The position numbers and the translations under genes are program-made. Positions 1 to 6,385 of a DNA stretch of 13,064 bases are shown here, one piece after another (position 1 is the stretch's first letter; every line of letters begins with the position of its first letter). The stretch lies in assembly GCA_041655735.1 (NCBI GenBank), contig JBBAEV010000024.1, positions 1 through 13,064 on the forward strand, in the 5' to 3' direction. The stretch comes from JBBAEV01 sp041655735 (GTDB taxonomy: Bacteria > Bacillota_I > Bacilli_A > RF39 > UBA660). Below the pieces are notes generated by a model that was not told the origin of the DNA, did no database searches, and worked only from the letters and a program-made list of their open reading frames with translations.

Positions 1-228
1 TGTTTAGTAATGAAACCAAGATGGGAAGAAATAGAAAAAGAACTTAATATAGATACAGAATATTATGATTATGATGAAGATAAAAGAGAAATTGAAAAAT
101 GGAGTATCGGTAGTATTTTACCAGTATTTATTTTTCTTGATAAAGATGAAAATGAATTTTTAAGATTAATTGGTGAACAATCTAAAAATAAATTAATTGA
201 TATAATTAAACAAAACAAAGACAAATAA
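1..228 (+). CDS. Thioredoxin-family protein, 5' end outside window
   Basis: The reading frame is open to the first base of the window. The codons before the ATG at position 10 read C-L-V, so the frame runs C-L-V-M-K-P-R-W-E-E-I-E-K. This resembles the second cysteine of a thioredoxin CxxC followed by the usual helix (C-x-M-x-P). The ATG at 10 is therefore internal and the true start lies upstream. Further on, S-I-L-P-V-F-I-F-L-D matches the thioredoxin cis-proline strand. No membrane segment is visible in the part seen. The gene ends 21 nt before the thioredoxin/CcdA fusion and very likely shares its operon, so it could pass reducing equivalents to that membrane protein. The thioredoxin fold is fairly sure, the physiological partner is inferred. 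Confidence 0.75.
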   Translation, partial: CLVMKPRWEEIEKELNIDTEYYDYDEDKREIEKWSIGSILPVFIFLDKDENEFLRLIGEQSKNKLIDIIKQNKDK

Positions 229-249
229 ATTAAGGATTAGGTGAGGGTA

Positions 250-1392
250 ATGAAGCATATATTAAAACTTATATTAATTACAATCTTATTATTTTTTTCT
301 TTTGGATATAAAGTAAATGCTGAGGAAAAGGTAGATGTCTATCTTTTTTATAGTAATACTTGTCCTCATTGTGCTAGGGAAAAGAAAATGTTAAATGAAT
401 TAGCAAGGAAAAACAATAATATTATTATTCATACTTATGAAGTTGATTCTTATGAGGGTTATAGATTATGGTTAGAAAAAGCTAATGAATTAGGAACCAA
501 TCCTTCAGGAGTGCCTTTTACTATTATTGGAGATACTTATTTTGTAGGATATTCAGAAGGATATATTAAAGATGAGATAATAAATGAAATAAATAAAAGA
601 TTATCCTCTACTAATGAAGAAGAAAATGATATAAAGGAAGAAGATAATTATAAATTAGATGTTCCTATTATAGGAAAAATCGAAACAAAAGACTTTTCTT
701 TACCCCTTATTACTATAATAATGGGAACTTTAGATGGATTTAATCCTTGTGCTATGTGGGTATTATTATTTTTAATATCTATCTTAATGGGTATGAAAAA
801 TAAAAAAAGAATGTGGACCTTGGGATTAACATTTATAATCACTTCTGCTTTAGTATATTCTTTATTTATGATTGCATGGTTAAATGTAGCTTTATTTGTA
901 GGATCTTTATTGTGGATAAGATTATTAATCGCAGGAGTTGCTTTAACAGGTGGATTTATTAATTTAAAATCAGGATTAAAAAAAGAAACTGGATGTAAAG
1001 TAGTAGATGATAAAAAACGAGAAAGAATATTTTCTCGCATAAAAAAATTTACTGGTGAAAAAAAGTTTTTATTAGCCATGGGAGGAATAATCTTATTAGC
1101 TATATCTGTGAATCTAATAGAGTTACTATGTTCAGCTGGACTTCCTGTTATTTTCACTCAAATCCTAGCTTTAAATGAATTATCTTCTATTCAATATTAT
1201 TTATATATATTATTGTATATGATATTCTTTATGATAGATGATATATTAGTATTTTTTCTCGCTATGACTACTTTAAAATTAACTGGTATATCTACTAAAT
1301 ATGGTAAAGCGTCTCATATTATTGGAGGTATATTAATGATAATAATCGGATTGCTTTTAATATTTAATCCAGGATTATTAATGTTTAACTAA
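250..1392 (+). CDS. Secreted thioredoxin domain fused to CcdA/DsbD-type membrane domain
   Basis: Thiol-disulfide interchange protein of 380 residues. Residues 1-24 form a signal-like hydrophobic segment (possible cleavage after V-N-A). A thioredoxin/glutaredoxin-like domain follows, with C-P-H-C at 38-41 and cis-proline G-V-P-F near 89. A charged linker (about 118-145) leads to a CcdA/DsbD-beta-like domain of about six membrane helices. The two expected membrane cysteines are present: C167 in F-N-P-C and C294 in L-L-C-S-A-G. By family knowledge such proteins move electrons from cytoplasmic thioredoxin to an extracytoplasmic thioredoxin domain, here within one chain. I chose ATG 250, with AGGTGA at 239-244, over GTG 241, which overlaps that site. 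The stop is one nucleotide from the stop of the convergent transporter gene. The substrate (extracytoplasmic or spore proteins, cytochromes) is unknown. Confidence 0.87.
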   Translation: MKHILKLILITILLFFSFGYKVNAEEKVDVYLFYSNTCPHCAREKKMLNELARKNNNIIIHTYEVDSYEGYRLWLEKANELGTNPSGVPFTIIGDTYFVGYSEGYIKDEIINEINKRLSSTNEEENDIKEEDNYKLDVPIIGKIETKDFSLPLITIIMGTLDGFNPCAMWVLLFLISILMGMKNKKRMWTLGLTFIITSALVYSLFMIAWLNVALFVGSLLWIRLLIAGVALTGGFINLKSGLKKETGCKVVDDKKRERIFSRIKKFTGEKKFLLAMGGIILLAISVNLIELLCSAGLPVIFTQILALNELSSIQYYLYILLYMIFFMIDDILVFFLAMTTLKLTGISTKYGKASHIIGGILMIIIGLLLIFNPGLLMFN

Positions 1393-1393
1393 A

Positions 1394-2191
1394 TTATCCT
1401 AACGCAATATCCATTATCATCATTACTGAAAAGCCTATTAGTGTAAATAAAGCCATTAAGCTTTTCTTTTTATTTGTTTGACTTTCAGGTATTAATTCTT
1501 GTACAACAACATATATCATAGCGCCTGCCGCAAAAGCTAATAAATATGGTAATAACATTCTTACTTTTAATACAAGTAATGCTCCTATTACTCCTGAAAT
1601 CGGTTCAACAATACCACTTAATTGACCATAAAAGAACGATTTACCTCTTGAAAATCCTTCTCTTCTTAAAGGTACACTAACAGCTGTTCCTTCGGGAAAA
1701 TTTTGAAGACCAATCCCAAGAGCTAACAAACAAGCGGTAGCTATAGTAGTACCTTCCAATCCATAAGATAAAGAGCCAAAAGCTACTCCTACTACTAATC
1801 CTTCAGGGATATTATGTAATGTTATTGAAAAAATTAATAAAAGTGATCTTTTGAGATTATTTTTTTTATATACTTTTTTCTTATCGAAATATTCAAATGC
1901 TTTATCCCCTATAAAAAGTAATATTCCTCCACCAAAAAACCCAATAAAAGCAACTAACCAAGAAGTCATATTTAATTGATTAGCCATTTCAATACCAGGT
2001 GATAATAATGACCAAAAAGAAGCCGCAATCATTATTCCGGCCGCAAATCCTAACATCGCATCCATAACACTCTTATTTACTTTTTTAAAGAAAAATACTA
2101 ATCCAGCTCCTAAAGTAGTAACTCCCCAGGTAAAAAGGGTTGCGATTAGAGCCTGTGTAGTATGATTTAAGTTTACAAACCAATTAACCAT
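1394..2191 (-). CDS. ZIP-family metal transporter, GufA-like
   Basis: Integral membrane protein of 265 residues with about eight hydrophobic segments. The ZIP signatures are H-N-I-P-E-G at 126-131 and Q-N-F-P-E-G at 163-168, helices that line the metal path in this family. A conserved V-E-P-I-S-G is at 194-199. Gln in the second motif instead of His is typical of the GufA/ZIP11 branch as far as I recall. A Lys-rich loop (104-114) lies between helices. Family role: divalent metal transport (Zn, Mn, Fe) across the cytoplasmic membrane; the metal cannot be read from sequence. GGAGG lies 5 nt before the ATG. The gene is divergent from a second ZIP gene. Its upstream region carries a dyad and a sigma-K-like promoter, so it may be expressed during sporulation. 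Confidence 0.92.
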   Translation of the reverse strand: MVNWFVNLNHTTQALIATLFTWGVTTLGAGLVFFFKKVNKSVMDAMLGFAAGIMIAASFWSLLSPGIEMANQLNMTSWLVAFIGFFGGGILLFIGDKAFEYFDKKKVYKKNNLKRSLLLIFSITLHNIPEGLVVGVAFGSLSYGLEGTTIATACLLALGIGLQNFPEGTAVSVPLRREGFSRGKSFFYGQLSGIVEPISGVIGALLVLKVRMLLPYLLAFAAGAMIYVVVQELIPESQTNKKKSLMALFTLIGFSVMMIMDIALG

Positions 2192-2203
2192 ATTATCCTC
2201 CTA

Positions 2204-2227
2204 TATTCATAATCTATATTATGAATA
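2204..2227. promoter_or_regulatory. 10-bp inverted repeat in the ZIP intergenic region
   Basis: Perfect arms TATTCATAAT (2204-2213) and ATTATGAATA (2218-2227) are separated by CTAT. The dyad lies 12 nt upstream of the start codon of the minus-strand ZIP gene, just outside its ribosome binding site, and covers its sigma-K-like -10 element. It could be an operator for a metal regulator (the ATAAT/ATTAT halves recall the Fur/Zur/PerR family, but the spacer is wrong), a start-site element of a sporulation promoter, or an RNA hairpin near the RBS. Confidence 0.5.
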
Positions 2228-2241
2228 ATGGACATTTGTGT
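2215..2241 (-). promoter_or_regulatory. Candidate sigma-K-like promoter of the minus-strand ZIP gene
   Basis: On the minus strand AC (2241-2240), a 16-nt spacer and CATAATATA (2223-2215) fit the known sigma-K pattern AC-N16/17-CATAnnnTA. There are 23 nt to the ATG, almost the same geometry as for the CotO-like and Tyr-rich genes. A sigma-A alternative further up is TTGTAA (2289-2284), 17 nt, TATATA. Confidence 0.4.
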
Positions 2242-2304
2242 GAGTGTTATAGATTTTAAATATATAAAAATATGATACATTACTTACAATTAGAATAATA
2301 ATTA

Positions 2305-2310
2305 TATAAT
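2305..2310 (+). promoter_or_regulatory. Candidate -10 box for the plus-strand ZIP gene
   Basis: TATAAT lies 30 nt before the ATG at 2341. The best -35 candidate, TTACAA at 2284-2289, has a short 15-nt spacer and overlaps the possible minus-strand -35, so the two ZIP promoters would be back to back. Confidence 0.35.
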
Positions 2311-2340
2311 ATTAAAACATATAATTAATGAGGTAATTAT

Positions 2341-3126
2341 ATGAATATAGGTTTGATTAGTATTATTTTAGCTTTTATATTATCTTTAATAGCGGGATTA
2401 TCTACAGGTTTAGGAGGTTGCATTGCTTTATTTGTAAAAAATACTAATACTAAATTTTTAGCTATTAGTCTTGGTTTTTCAGCAGGAGTAATGATATATG
2501 TTTCTATGGTTGAAATACTTTCTGAAGCAAATAATTATCTTTCTATATCTTTTGGTGAAAAAATAGGTACCCTATATACTATTATTGGTTTTTTTGGGGG
2601 AATGCTTTTAATTAATTTAATAAATAAACTTATTCCTAATGATATAAATATATATAATAGTCAAAAAAATAAAGCTAGACTTATGCGTACTGGTTTATTT
2701 ACTGCGATAGCAATAGCCATTCATAATTTTCCTGAGGGAATAGCTACCTTTATTTCATCAGTTCAATCACTAAAGGTAGGTATCCCTATTGTTATTGCGA
2801 TAGCTCTACATAATATACCCGAAGGTATTTCTGTTTCTGTTCCTATATATTATGCCACTAATAATAAAGAAAAAGCTTTTCGTTATTCTTTATTTTCAGG
2901 AATGGCTGAACCATTAGGAGCACTTATTGGTTACTTAATATTACTTCCTTTTATGAATGATGTTATATTTGGAGTATTATATGCAGTAGTTGCAGGTATA
3001 ATGGTATTTATTTCTATTGATGAATTATTGCCTGCCGCTAGAGAGTATGGTAAGCATAGTTTATCTATCTATGGATTAGTAGGTGGTATGATCTTTATGT
3101 CAATTAGTTTATGGTTATTTATATAG
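2341..3126 (+). CDS. zupT: ZIP-family metal transporter, ZupT-like
   Basis: 261-residue membrane protein with about eight hydrophobic segments. It carries H-N-F-P-E-G at 128-133 and H-N-I-P-E-G at 157-162, the paired His/Glu metal-binding helices of ZupT. The conserved M-A-E-P-L-G-A at 188-194 and D-E-L-L-P-A at 227-232 are also present. ZupT proteins import Zn and other divalent cations at the cytoplasmic membrane with broad specificity. GAGGT (2330-2334) precedes the ATG by 6 nt. It is transcribed away from a GufA-like ZIP of a different subfamily (H versus Q in the second motif), so this is not a recent tandem duplication. The specificity and direction of transport cannot be inferred from sequence alone. 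Confidence 0.92.
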   Translation: MNIGLISIILAFILSLIAGLSTGLGGCIALFVKNTNTKFLAISLGFSAGVMIYVSMVEILSEANNYLSISFGEKIGTLYTIIGFFGGMLLINLINKLIPNDINIYNSQKNKARLMRTGLFTAIAIAIHNFPEGIATFISSVQSLKVGIPIVIAIALHNIPEGISVSVPIYYATNNKEKAFRYSLFSGMAEPLGALIGYLILLPFMNDVIFGVLYAVVAGIMVFISIDELLPAAREYGKHSLSIYGLVGGMIFMSISLWLFI

Positions 3127-3145
3127 ATAAAAAATAAAAAACTAC

Positions 3146-3174
3146 TATACAAATAAAATATAATATAGTATAAT
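3146..3174 (+). promoter_or_regulatory. Candidate promoter of tRNA-Ala
   Basis: TATACA (3146-3151), a 17-nt spacer and a perfect TATAAT (3169-3174) predict a transcript start near 3181, about 25 nt before the tRNA. Confidence 0.5.
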
Positions 3175-3177
3175 ACA

Positions 3178-3199
3178 AATACATTCGCAAGAATGTATT
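3178..3199 (+). other. 9-bp hairpin with GCAA loop just before tRNA-Ala
   Basis: Arms AATACATTC and GAATGTATT enclose a GCAA (GNRA) tetraloop, followed by ATTATTTT. It could end zupT transcription, although the U-tract is weak, or sit at the 5' end of the tRNA precursor, because the predicted transcript start falls inside the left arm. Confidence 0.5.
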
Positions 3200-3204
3200 A
3201 TTTT

Positions 3205-3281
3205 GGGGAATTAGCTCAGCTGGCTAGAGCGCCTGCCCTGCAAGCAGGAGGTCAAGGGTTCGAGTCCCTTATTCTCCACCA
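3205..3281 (+). tRNA. tRNA-Ala (anticodon TGC), CCA encoded
   Basis: A full cloverleaf can be folded. The acceptor stem pairs GGGGAAT with ATTCTCC and contains a G3-T70 wobble, the classic alanine identity pair. The anticodon stem CCTGC/GCAGG (3232-3236 / 3244-3248) encloses CCTGCAA with anticodon TGC at 3239-3241. The T arm has GGGTTCGAGTCCC. The discriminator is A (3278) and CCA is encoded at 3279-3281. Confidence 0.97.
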
Positions 3282-3293
3282 AAATATTAAATT

Positions 3294-3322
3294 AAACTCA
3301 TTATTATAATAATGAGTTTTTT
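3294..3322 (+). terminator. Rho-independent terminator after tRNA-Ala
   Basis: Arms AAACTCATTA and TAATGAGTTT (3294-3303 / 3310-3319) around TTATAA, followed by a T-run. Confidence 0.85.
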
Positions 3323-3324
3323 AT

Positions 3325-3353
3325 TTGACACATTTTGGTAAAAACAATATAAT
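3325..3353 (+). promoter_or_regulatory. Perfect consensus sigma-A promoter
   Basis: TTGACA (3325-3330), a 17-nt spacer and TATAAT (3348-3353) match the consensus at every position. The predicted start near 3360 leaves a leader of about 24 nt before the ATG at 3384. Confidence 0.88.
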
Positions 3354-3383
3354 AAATATTATTAAAAACGGGAGGTTTTGTTT

Positions 3384-4043
3384 ATGAAAGTATTACAAAA
3401 AATCATAAACCAGGTACATTTTGATACACCAGTTAATAACGATTATTACATTCCTGTTGATTTATTATTAAAAAGGCTTTTAGATTATGAAGTAGATATA
3501 CCTGATGATTTTTATGAAAAATGCAAACAAAAAAAACATATGGGTGATATTGCTACGGAATATATAGAAAAGATTAATAATATTGATATTATTTATGATA
3601 GTGATGGTCCTGATGGAATATATAGAATAGAAGAACTTGGTAATTTTGGAGGTCATCTATATCCTAACATTAGTTACATAATGGCCAAAACATCTGATAC
3701 TTTTTATGTAGTTCTTCAAGTTTATTTAAATGCTGAAATAAAAAATGGCAAACGCAGTGTTTATTATACTGATGGAGTTTTATTAAAATTTGAAGATTTT
3801 ATAGACTTTTTTGATTTATTAAATGAAGTTGCAGATGAAGCAACATTTAGTATTGAAGTTGATAGTGATGAGTATTTAGTTACTCCACAAATAATAGGCG
3901 ATGAATTACAAGTAAAGCGTGTAAAAGATGGTGAAGAAATTCCTAAGGTTAATGCTGTTGATAAAGAGGAACTTGTAGAACAAATTAGAAAATATAACAA
4001 AGATAATAAAGGCAACAATGGATATATAAAAAAACATAAATAA
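3384..4043 (+). CDS. Unrecognised 219-residue soluble protein
   Basis: I do not recognise a family. The protein has no signal peptide or membrane segment and looks like a mixed alpha/beta cytoplasmic protein. Its middle is rich in acidic and aromatic residues (I-I-Y-D-S-D-G-P-D-G-I-Y near residue 73). Strand-like segments follow around 100-115 (F-Y-V-V-L-Q-V-Y-L) and 155-180. The C-terminus, K-Y-N-K-D-N-K-G-N-N-G-Y-I-K-K-H-K, is a Lys/Asn-rich, probably disordered tail. ATG 3384 is chosen because GGGAGG (3370-3375) lies 8 nt upstream, while a TTG at 3378 would be too close. It is a single-gene unit: tRNA terminator and consensus promoter before it, its own terminator after it. Strong constitutive expression is likely; the function is unknown. 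Confidence 0.85.
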   Translation: MKVLQKIINQVHFDTPVNNDYYIPVDLLLKRLLDYEVDIPDDFYEKCKQKKHMGDIATEYIEKINNIDIIYDSDGPDGIYRIEELGNFGGHLYPNISYIMAKTSDTFYVVLQVYLNAEIKNGKRSVYYTDGVLLKFEDFIDFFDLLNEVADEATFSIEVDSDEYLVTPQIIGDELQVKRVKDGEEIPKVNAVDKEELVEQIRKYNKDNKGNNGYIKKHK

Positions 4044-4053
4044 ATATAATATT

Positions 4054-4078
4054 AAACTCAAAAAGTTGAGTTTTTTTT
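4054..4078 (+). terminator. Rho-independent terminator
   Basis: AAACTCAA (4054-4061) and TTGAGTTT (4066-4073) enclose AAAG, with a run of eight T at 4071-4078. The right arm also serves as the -35 of the next promoter. Confidence 0.9.
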
Positions 4079-4093
4079 ATTTTGTGATATAAT
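4066..4093 (+). promoter_or_regulatory. Promoter of the glycosyltransferase gene
   Basis: TTGAGT (4066-4071), a 16-nt spacer and TATAAT (4088-4093) with an extended -10 (TGA just before it). The -35 lies in the right arm of the preceding terminator. Confidence 0.65.
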
Positions 4094-4116
4094 TACTTTC
4101 ATTGAGGTGTAAATTA

Positions 4117-5115
4117 ATGAAAGTATTGTTATATTTAGAACCTAGTGATAGGATTTTCAAAACAGGAATAGGGCAAGCTTATATCCACCAACAAAAAGCT
4201 CTTACCTTAAATAATATTGAATATACTACTAACCCTAATGATGAATATGATATTTTACATATTAATACATATGGACCTAAATCATATGCTTTAATGAAAA
4301 AAGCCAAAAAAGCAGGAAAAAAAATAGTAATTCATGCTCATGCGATTAAAGAGTATTTTAAAGATTCTTTTCGTTTTTCTAATCAAGTAGCTCCTATTTT
4401 TAAAAAATGGCTCATAAAGTGTTATAAGTATGGCGATTATATTATTACACCAACTCCATATTCAAAAAGAAAATTAGAAAGTTATGGGATAAGGAAGCCT
4501 ATTATTTCTATATCTAATGGGGTTGATTTAAAAGCATTTGAATATAATAAAAAAATAGGAGAACATTTTAGAGAGCATTTAGGTTTTGAAAGTAAAGATA
4601 AAATTATTATGTCAGTAGGATTATTTTATAAGAGAAAAGGCGTTTTAGATTTTATTGAGATAGCTAAAAGACTTCCTGAATATAAATTTATATGGTTTGG
4701 TGATATTCCTAAATGGTTACCTACTAAAGTAAGAAAAGTTATTAATGATAAGTACGATAATTTATATTTTCCTGGATTTGTCGAACCAGAATTACTAAAA
4801 GCCGCTTATTTTGGGGCTGACTTGTTCTTATTTCCTTCATATGATGAAACAGAAGGAATCGTAGTACTTGAAGCTTTAGCATCATCACAAAAATTATTAG
4901 TAAGAGATATTTCTGTTTATGAAGATTGGCTAGAAGATGGAAAGAATGTATATAAGGCTAAAAATGTAAATGACTGTGTTAAAAAAACAAAAAAGATAAT
5001 TAATTGTGAAGTAAAAAACTTAACAAGTGAAGGTTATAAAGTAGCTAAAGAAAAGGATTTAAAAATAATAGGTAAAAAGTTATTAAAAGTATATAAAGAA
5101 GTATTAAAAAAATAA
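4117..5115 (+). CDS. GT4-family glycosyltransferase, probably glycolipid synthase (CpoA/alDGS-like)
   Basis: 332-residue GT-B fold enzyme. The N-terminal domain has K-V-L-L-Y-L-E, K-T-G-I-G-Q-A (15-21), H-I-N-T-Y-G-P-K-S (48-56) and H-A-H (73-75). The C-terminal nucleotide-sugar domain has S-N-G-V-D-L (133-138), S-V-G-L-F-Y-K-R-K-G and the E-x7-E motif E-T-E-G-I-V-V-L-E (244-252). The opening motifs resemble what I recall of the streptococcal CpoA and Acholeplasma diglucosyldiacylglycerol synthases, which add a hexose to a glycolipid at the inner membrane face. Basic residues are plentiful, as expected for such membrane-binding enzymes. ATG 4117 follows GAGGTG by 7 nt; an upstream TTG at 4102 is rejected. 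No partner monoglucosyl enzyme is adjacent. The GT4 assignment is sure, the acceptor is inferred. Confidence 0.85.
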   Translation: MKVLLYLEPSDRIFKTGIGQAYIHQQKALTLNNIEYTTNPNDEYDILHINTYGPKSYALMKKAKKAGKKIVIHAHAIKEYFKDSFRFSNQVAPIFKKWLIKCYKYGDYIITPTPYSKRKLESYGIRKPIISISNGVDLKAFEYNKKIGEHFREHLGFESKDKIIMSVGLFYKRKGVLDFIEIAKRLPEYKFIWFGDIPKWLPTKVRKVINDKYDNLYFPGFVEPELLKAAYFGADLFLFPSYDETEGIVVLEALASSQKLLVRDISVYEDWLEDGKNVYKAKNVNDCVKKTKKIINCEVKNLTSEGYKVAKEKDLKIIGKKLLKVYKEVLKK

Positions 5116-5139
5116 GACACATTTGAAATGTGTCTTTTT
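5114..5139. terminator. Bidirectional terminator between glycosyltransferase and rodA
   Basis: AAGACACAT (5114-5122) and ATGTGTCTT (5128-5136) form a stem with T-runs on both strands. It serves the convergent genes and includes the stop codon of one of them. Confidence 0.88.
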
Positions 5140-6271
5140 AATTTTTAAATCTTATTGTTTCATTAGATATATTAAAAATAATACCCGCTATTATCATATA
5201 TGATAATAAACTAGAACCCCCATAACTAATAAAAGGTAAAGTAATACCTATAATAGGAAGTAATCCTAATACCATTCCTATACTTTGTATTTGTTGATAG
5301 ATAAGCATTCCAAATATACCCGCAATCATATATTTACTTATATTATTAATATTTTTATTAGCCATACTTATTATTTTCAAGTTAAAAAATATCAACAAAC
5401 CAATAAAAAATATTGATCCAAACAAACCAAAATTACTCGCAAGTACACTAAATATAAAATCAGTATGAGCTTCTGGAAAGTATATTGGATTAACATTAAA
5501 TCCATGGCCGAATAATCCTGATGATCCGATAGAAGCCAATGCATTTTGTAGCTGCATACCACTTCCTTCTTGCCAAAATAATAATCTATCTATTCTATAA
5601 AATAAATTAGTACCAAACATATTGATAAACAAATCCTGATTTAGCTTATGAATAATTAGTATTCCTCCTAATAAGACAAAAATAATTGAAAATAATAATA
5701 TAAACCAACGGTATCTAATCCCTGATACAAAAAGAATAGTTAAGGCAATAACAAAATATATTATTACTACTCCTGTATCAGGTTGCATAAAGGTTAGTAT
5801 TGAAGGAATTAATATTGTTAAACCTACTTTTAATAATAGTTTTAATTCATCTTTAGTAGTGGAATTAAAATTTTCTTCATTAAATTCATGAACTAATCTA
5901 CTAATTGCAATTATTAAAATAACTTTCATAAACTCTGATGGTTGTATAGTTCCTATTCCAAACACATTAAACCAACATGTAGAGCCATTTACCGTCTTAG
6001 CAATCCCTTCAGGTGCGATTAACAAAAAAACTAATAAAAATACTACTATGCCATATAAAAACCATATATTTTTATATAAAAAATTATTCCCAATACCCAT
6101 TAATCCATAAGCTACTCCAAAACCTATTATAAACCAAATAATTTGTTTCACAAAAACATTACCATAAGAACTAGGAATAATACTTTGAGCACTATAAATA
6201 GTGATAATACTAATTATTGATAATAAGATAAGAGGTATTAATATACTTTTTTCAACTTTAAAATGCGACAT
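5138..6271 (-). CDS. rodA: SEDS-family peptidoglycan glycosyltransferase RodA
   Basis: 377-residue polytopic membrane protein with about ten hydrophobic helices. SEDS proteins polymerise lipid II into glycan strands; RodA works with a class B PBP in the elongation machinery. Conserved stretches are Q-P-S-E-F-M-K (110-116), Q-P-D-T-G (163-167), P-E-A-H-T-D-F-I-F (266-274) with the presumed catalytic Asp at 271, and P-F-I-S-Y-G-G-S-S (346-354). The H-T-D-F-I-F form points to RodA; FtsW or SpoVE is less likely. The ATG is preceded by GGGTGAT, but with an unusually long gap of about 12 nt, so initiation may be modest or a nearby non-ATG start may be used. No PBP or mreBCD gene is adjacent and the gene is monocistronic. 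Confidence 0.9.
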   Translation of the reverse strand: MSHFKVEKSILIPLILLSIISIITIYSAQSIIPSSYGNVFVKQIIWFIIGFGVAYGLMGIGNNFLYKNIWFLYGIVVFLLVFLLIAPEGIAKTVNGSTCWFNVFGIGTIQPSEFMKVILIIAISRLVHEFNEENFNSTTKDELKLLLKVGLTILIPSILTFMQPDTGVVIIYFVIALTILFVSGIRYRWFILLFSIIFVLLGGILIIHKLNQDLFINMFGTNLFYRIDRLLFWQEGSGMQLQNALASIGSSGLFGHGFNVNPIYFPEAHTDFIFSVLASNFGLFGSIFFIGLLIFFNLKIISMANKNINNISKYMIAGIFGMLIYQQIQSIGMVLGLLPIIGITLPFISYGGSSLLSYMIIAGIIFNISNETIRFKN

Positions 6272-6303
6272 ATTTTTAATATTATCACCCTCTATCTATT
6301 ATC

Positions 6304-6332
6304 ATATTACACTATTTTTATTCTTTTCTCAA
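6304..6332 (-). promoter_or_regulatory. Candidate sigma-A promoter of rodA
   Basis: On the minus strand TTGAGA (6332-6327), a 17-nt spacer and TAATAT (6309-6304) predict a start near 6297, about 26 nt before the rodA ATG. Confidence 0.5.
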
Positions 6333-6336
6333 TGCA

Positions 6337-6363
6337 ACATTTTTAAACTATTGTCATAATATA
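6337..6363 (+). promoter_or_regulatory. Candidate sigma-K-like promoter of the CotO-like gene
   Basis: AC (6337-6338), a 16-nt spacer and CATAATATA (6355-6363) match the sigma-K pattern. ATGAA follows around the expected start site, and there are 22 nt to the ATG at 6386. A TATAAT overlaps at 6360-6365, but I find no good -35 for it, which favours the sporulation reading. Confidence 0.5.
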
Positions 6364-6385
6364 ATAATGAATAGGAGTGATAAAT

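Noticed and set aside
648..1157. 169-residue ORF antisense to the CcdA-type gene
   Set aside because: It lies opposite a well-supported membrane protein, has no RBS and no recognisable motifs.
2204..2227. Zur, Fur or MntR box between the ZIP genes
   Set aside because: The half-sites resemble the Fur-family pattern, but the 4-nt centre does not fit the known 7-1-7 layout, and no MntR-type match is seen.
3205..3400. Integrated element attached at the tRNA-Ala gene
   Set aside because: No integrase, no repeat of the tRNA 3' end was noticed downstream, and the following genes look like ordinary chromosomal genes.
4779..4785. Perfect Spo0A-box 7-mer TGTCGAA
   Set aside because: It lies inside the glycosyltransferase coding region with no second box beside it; taken as chance.
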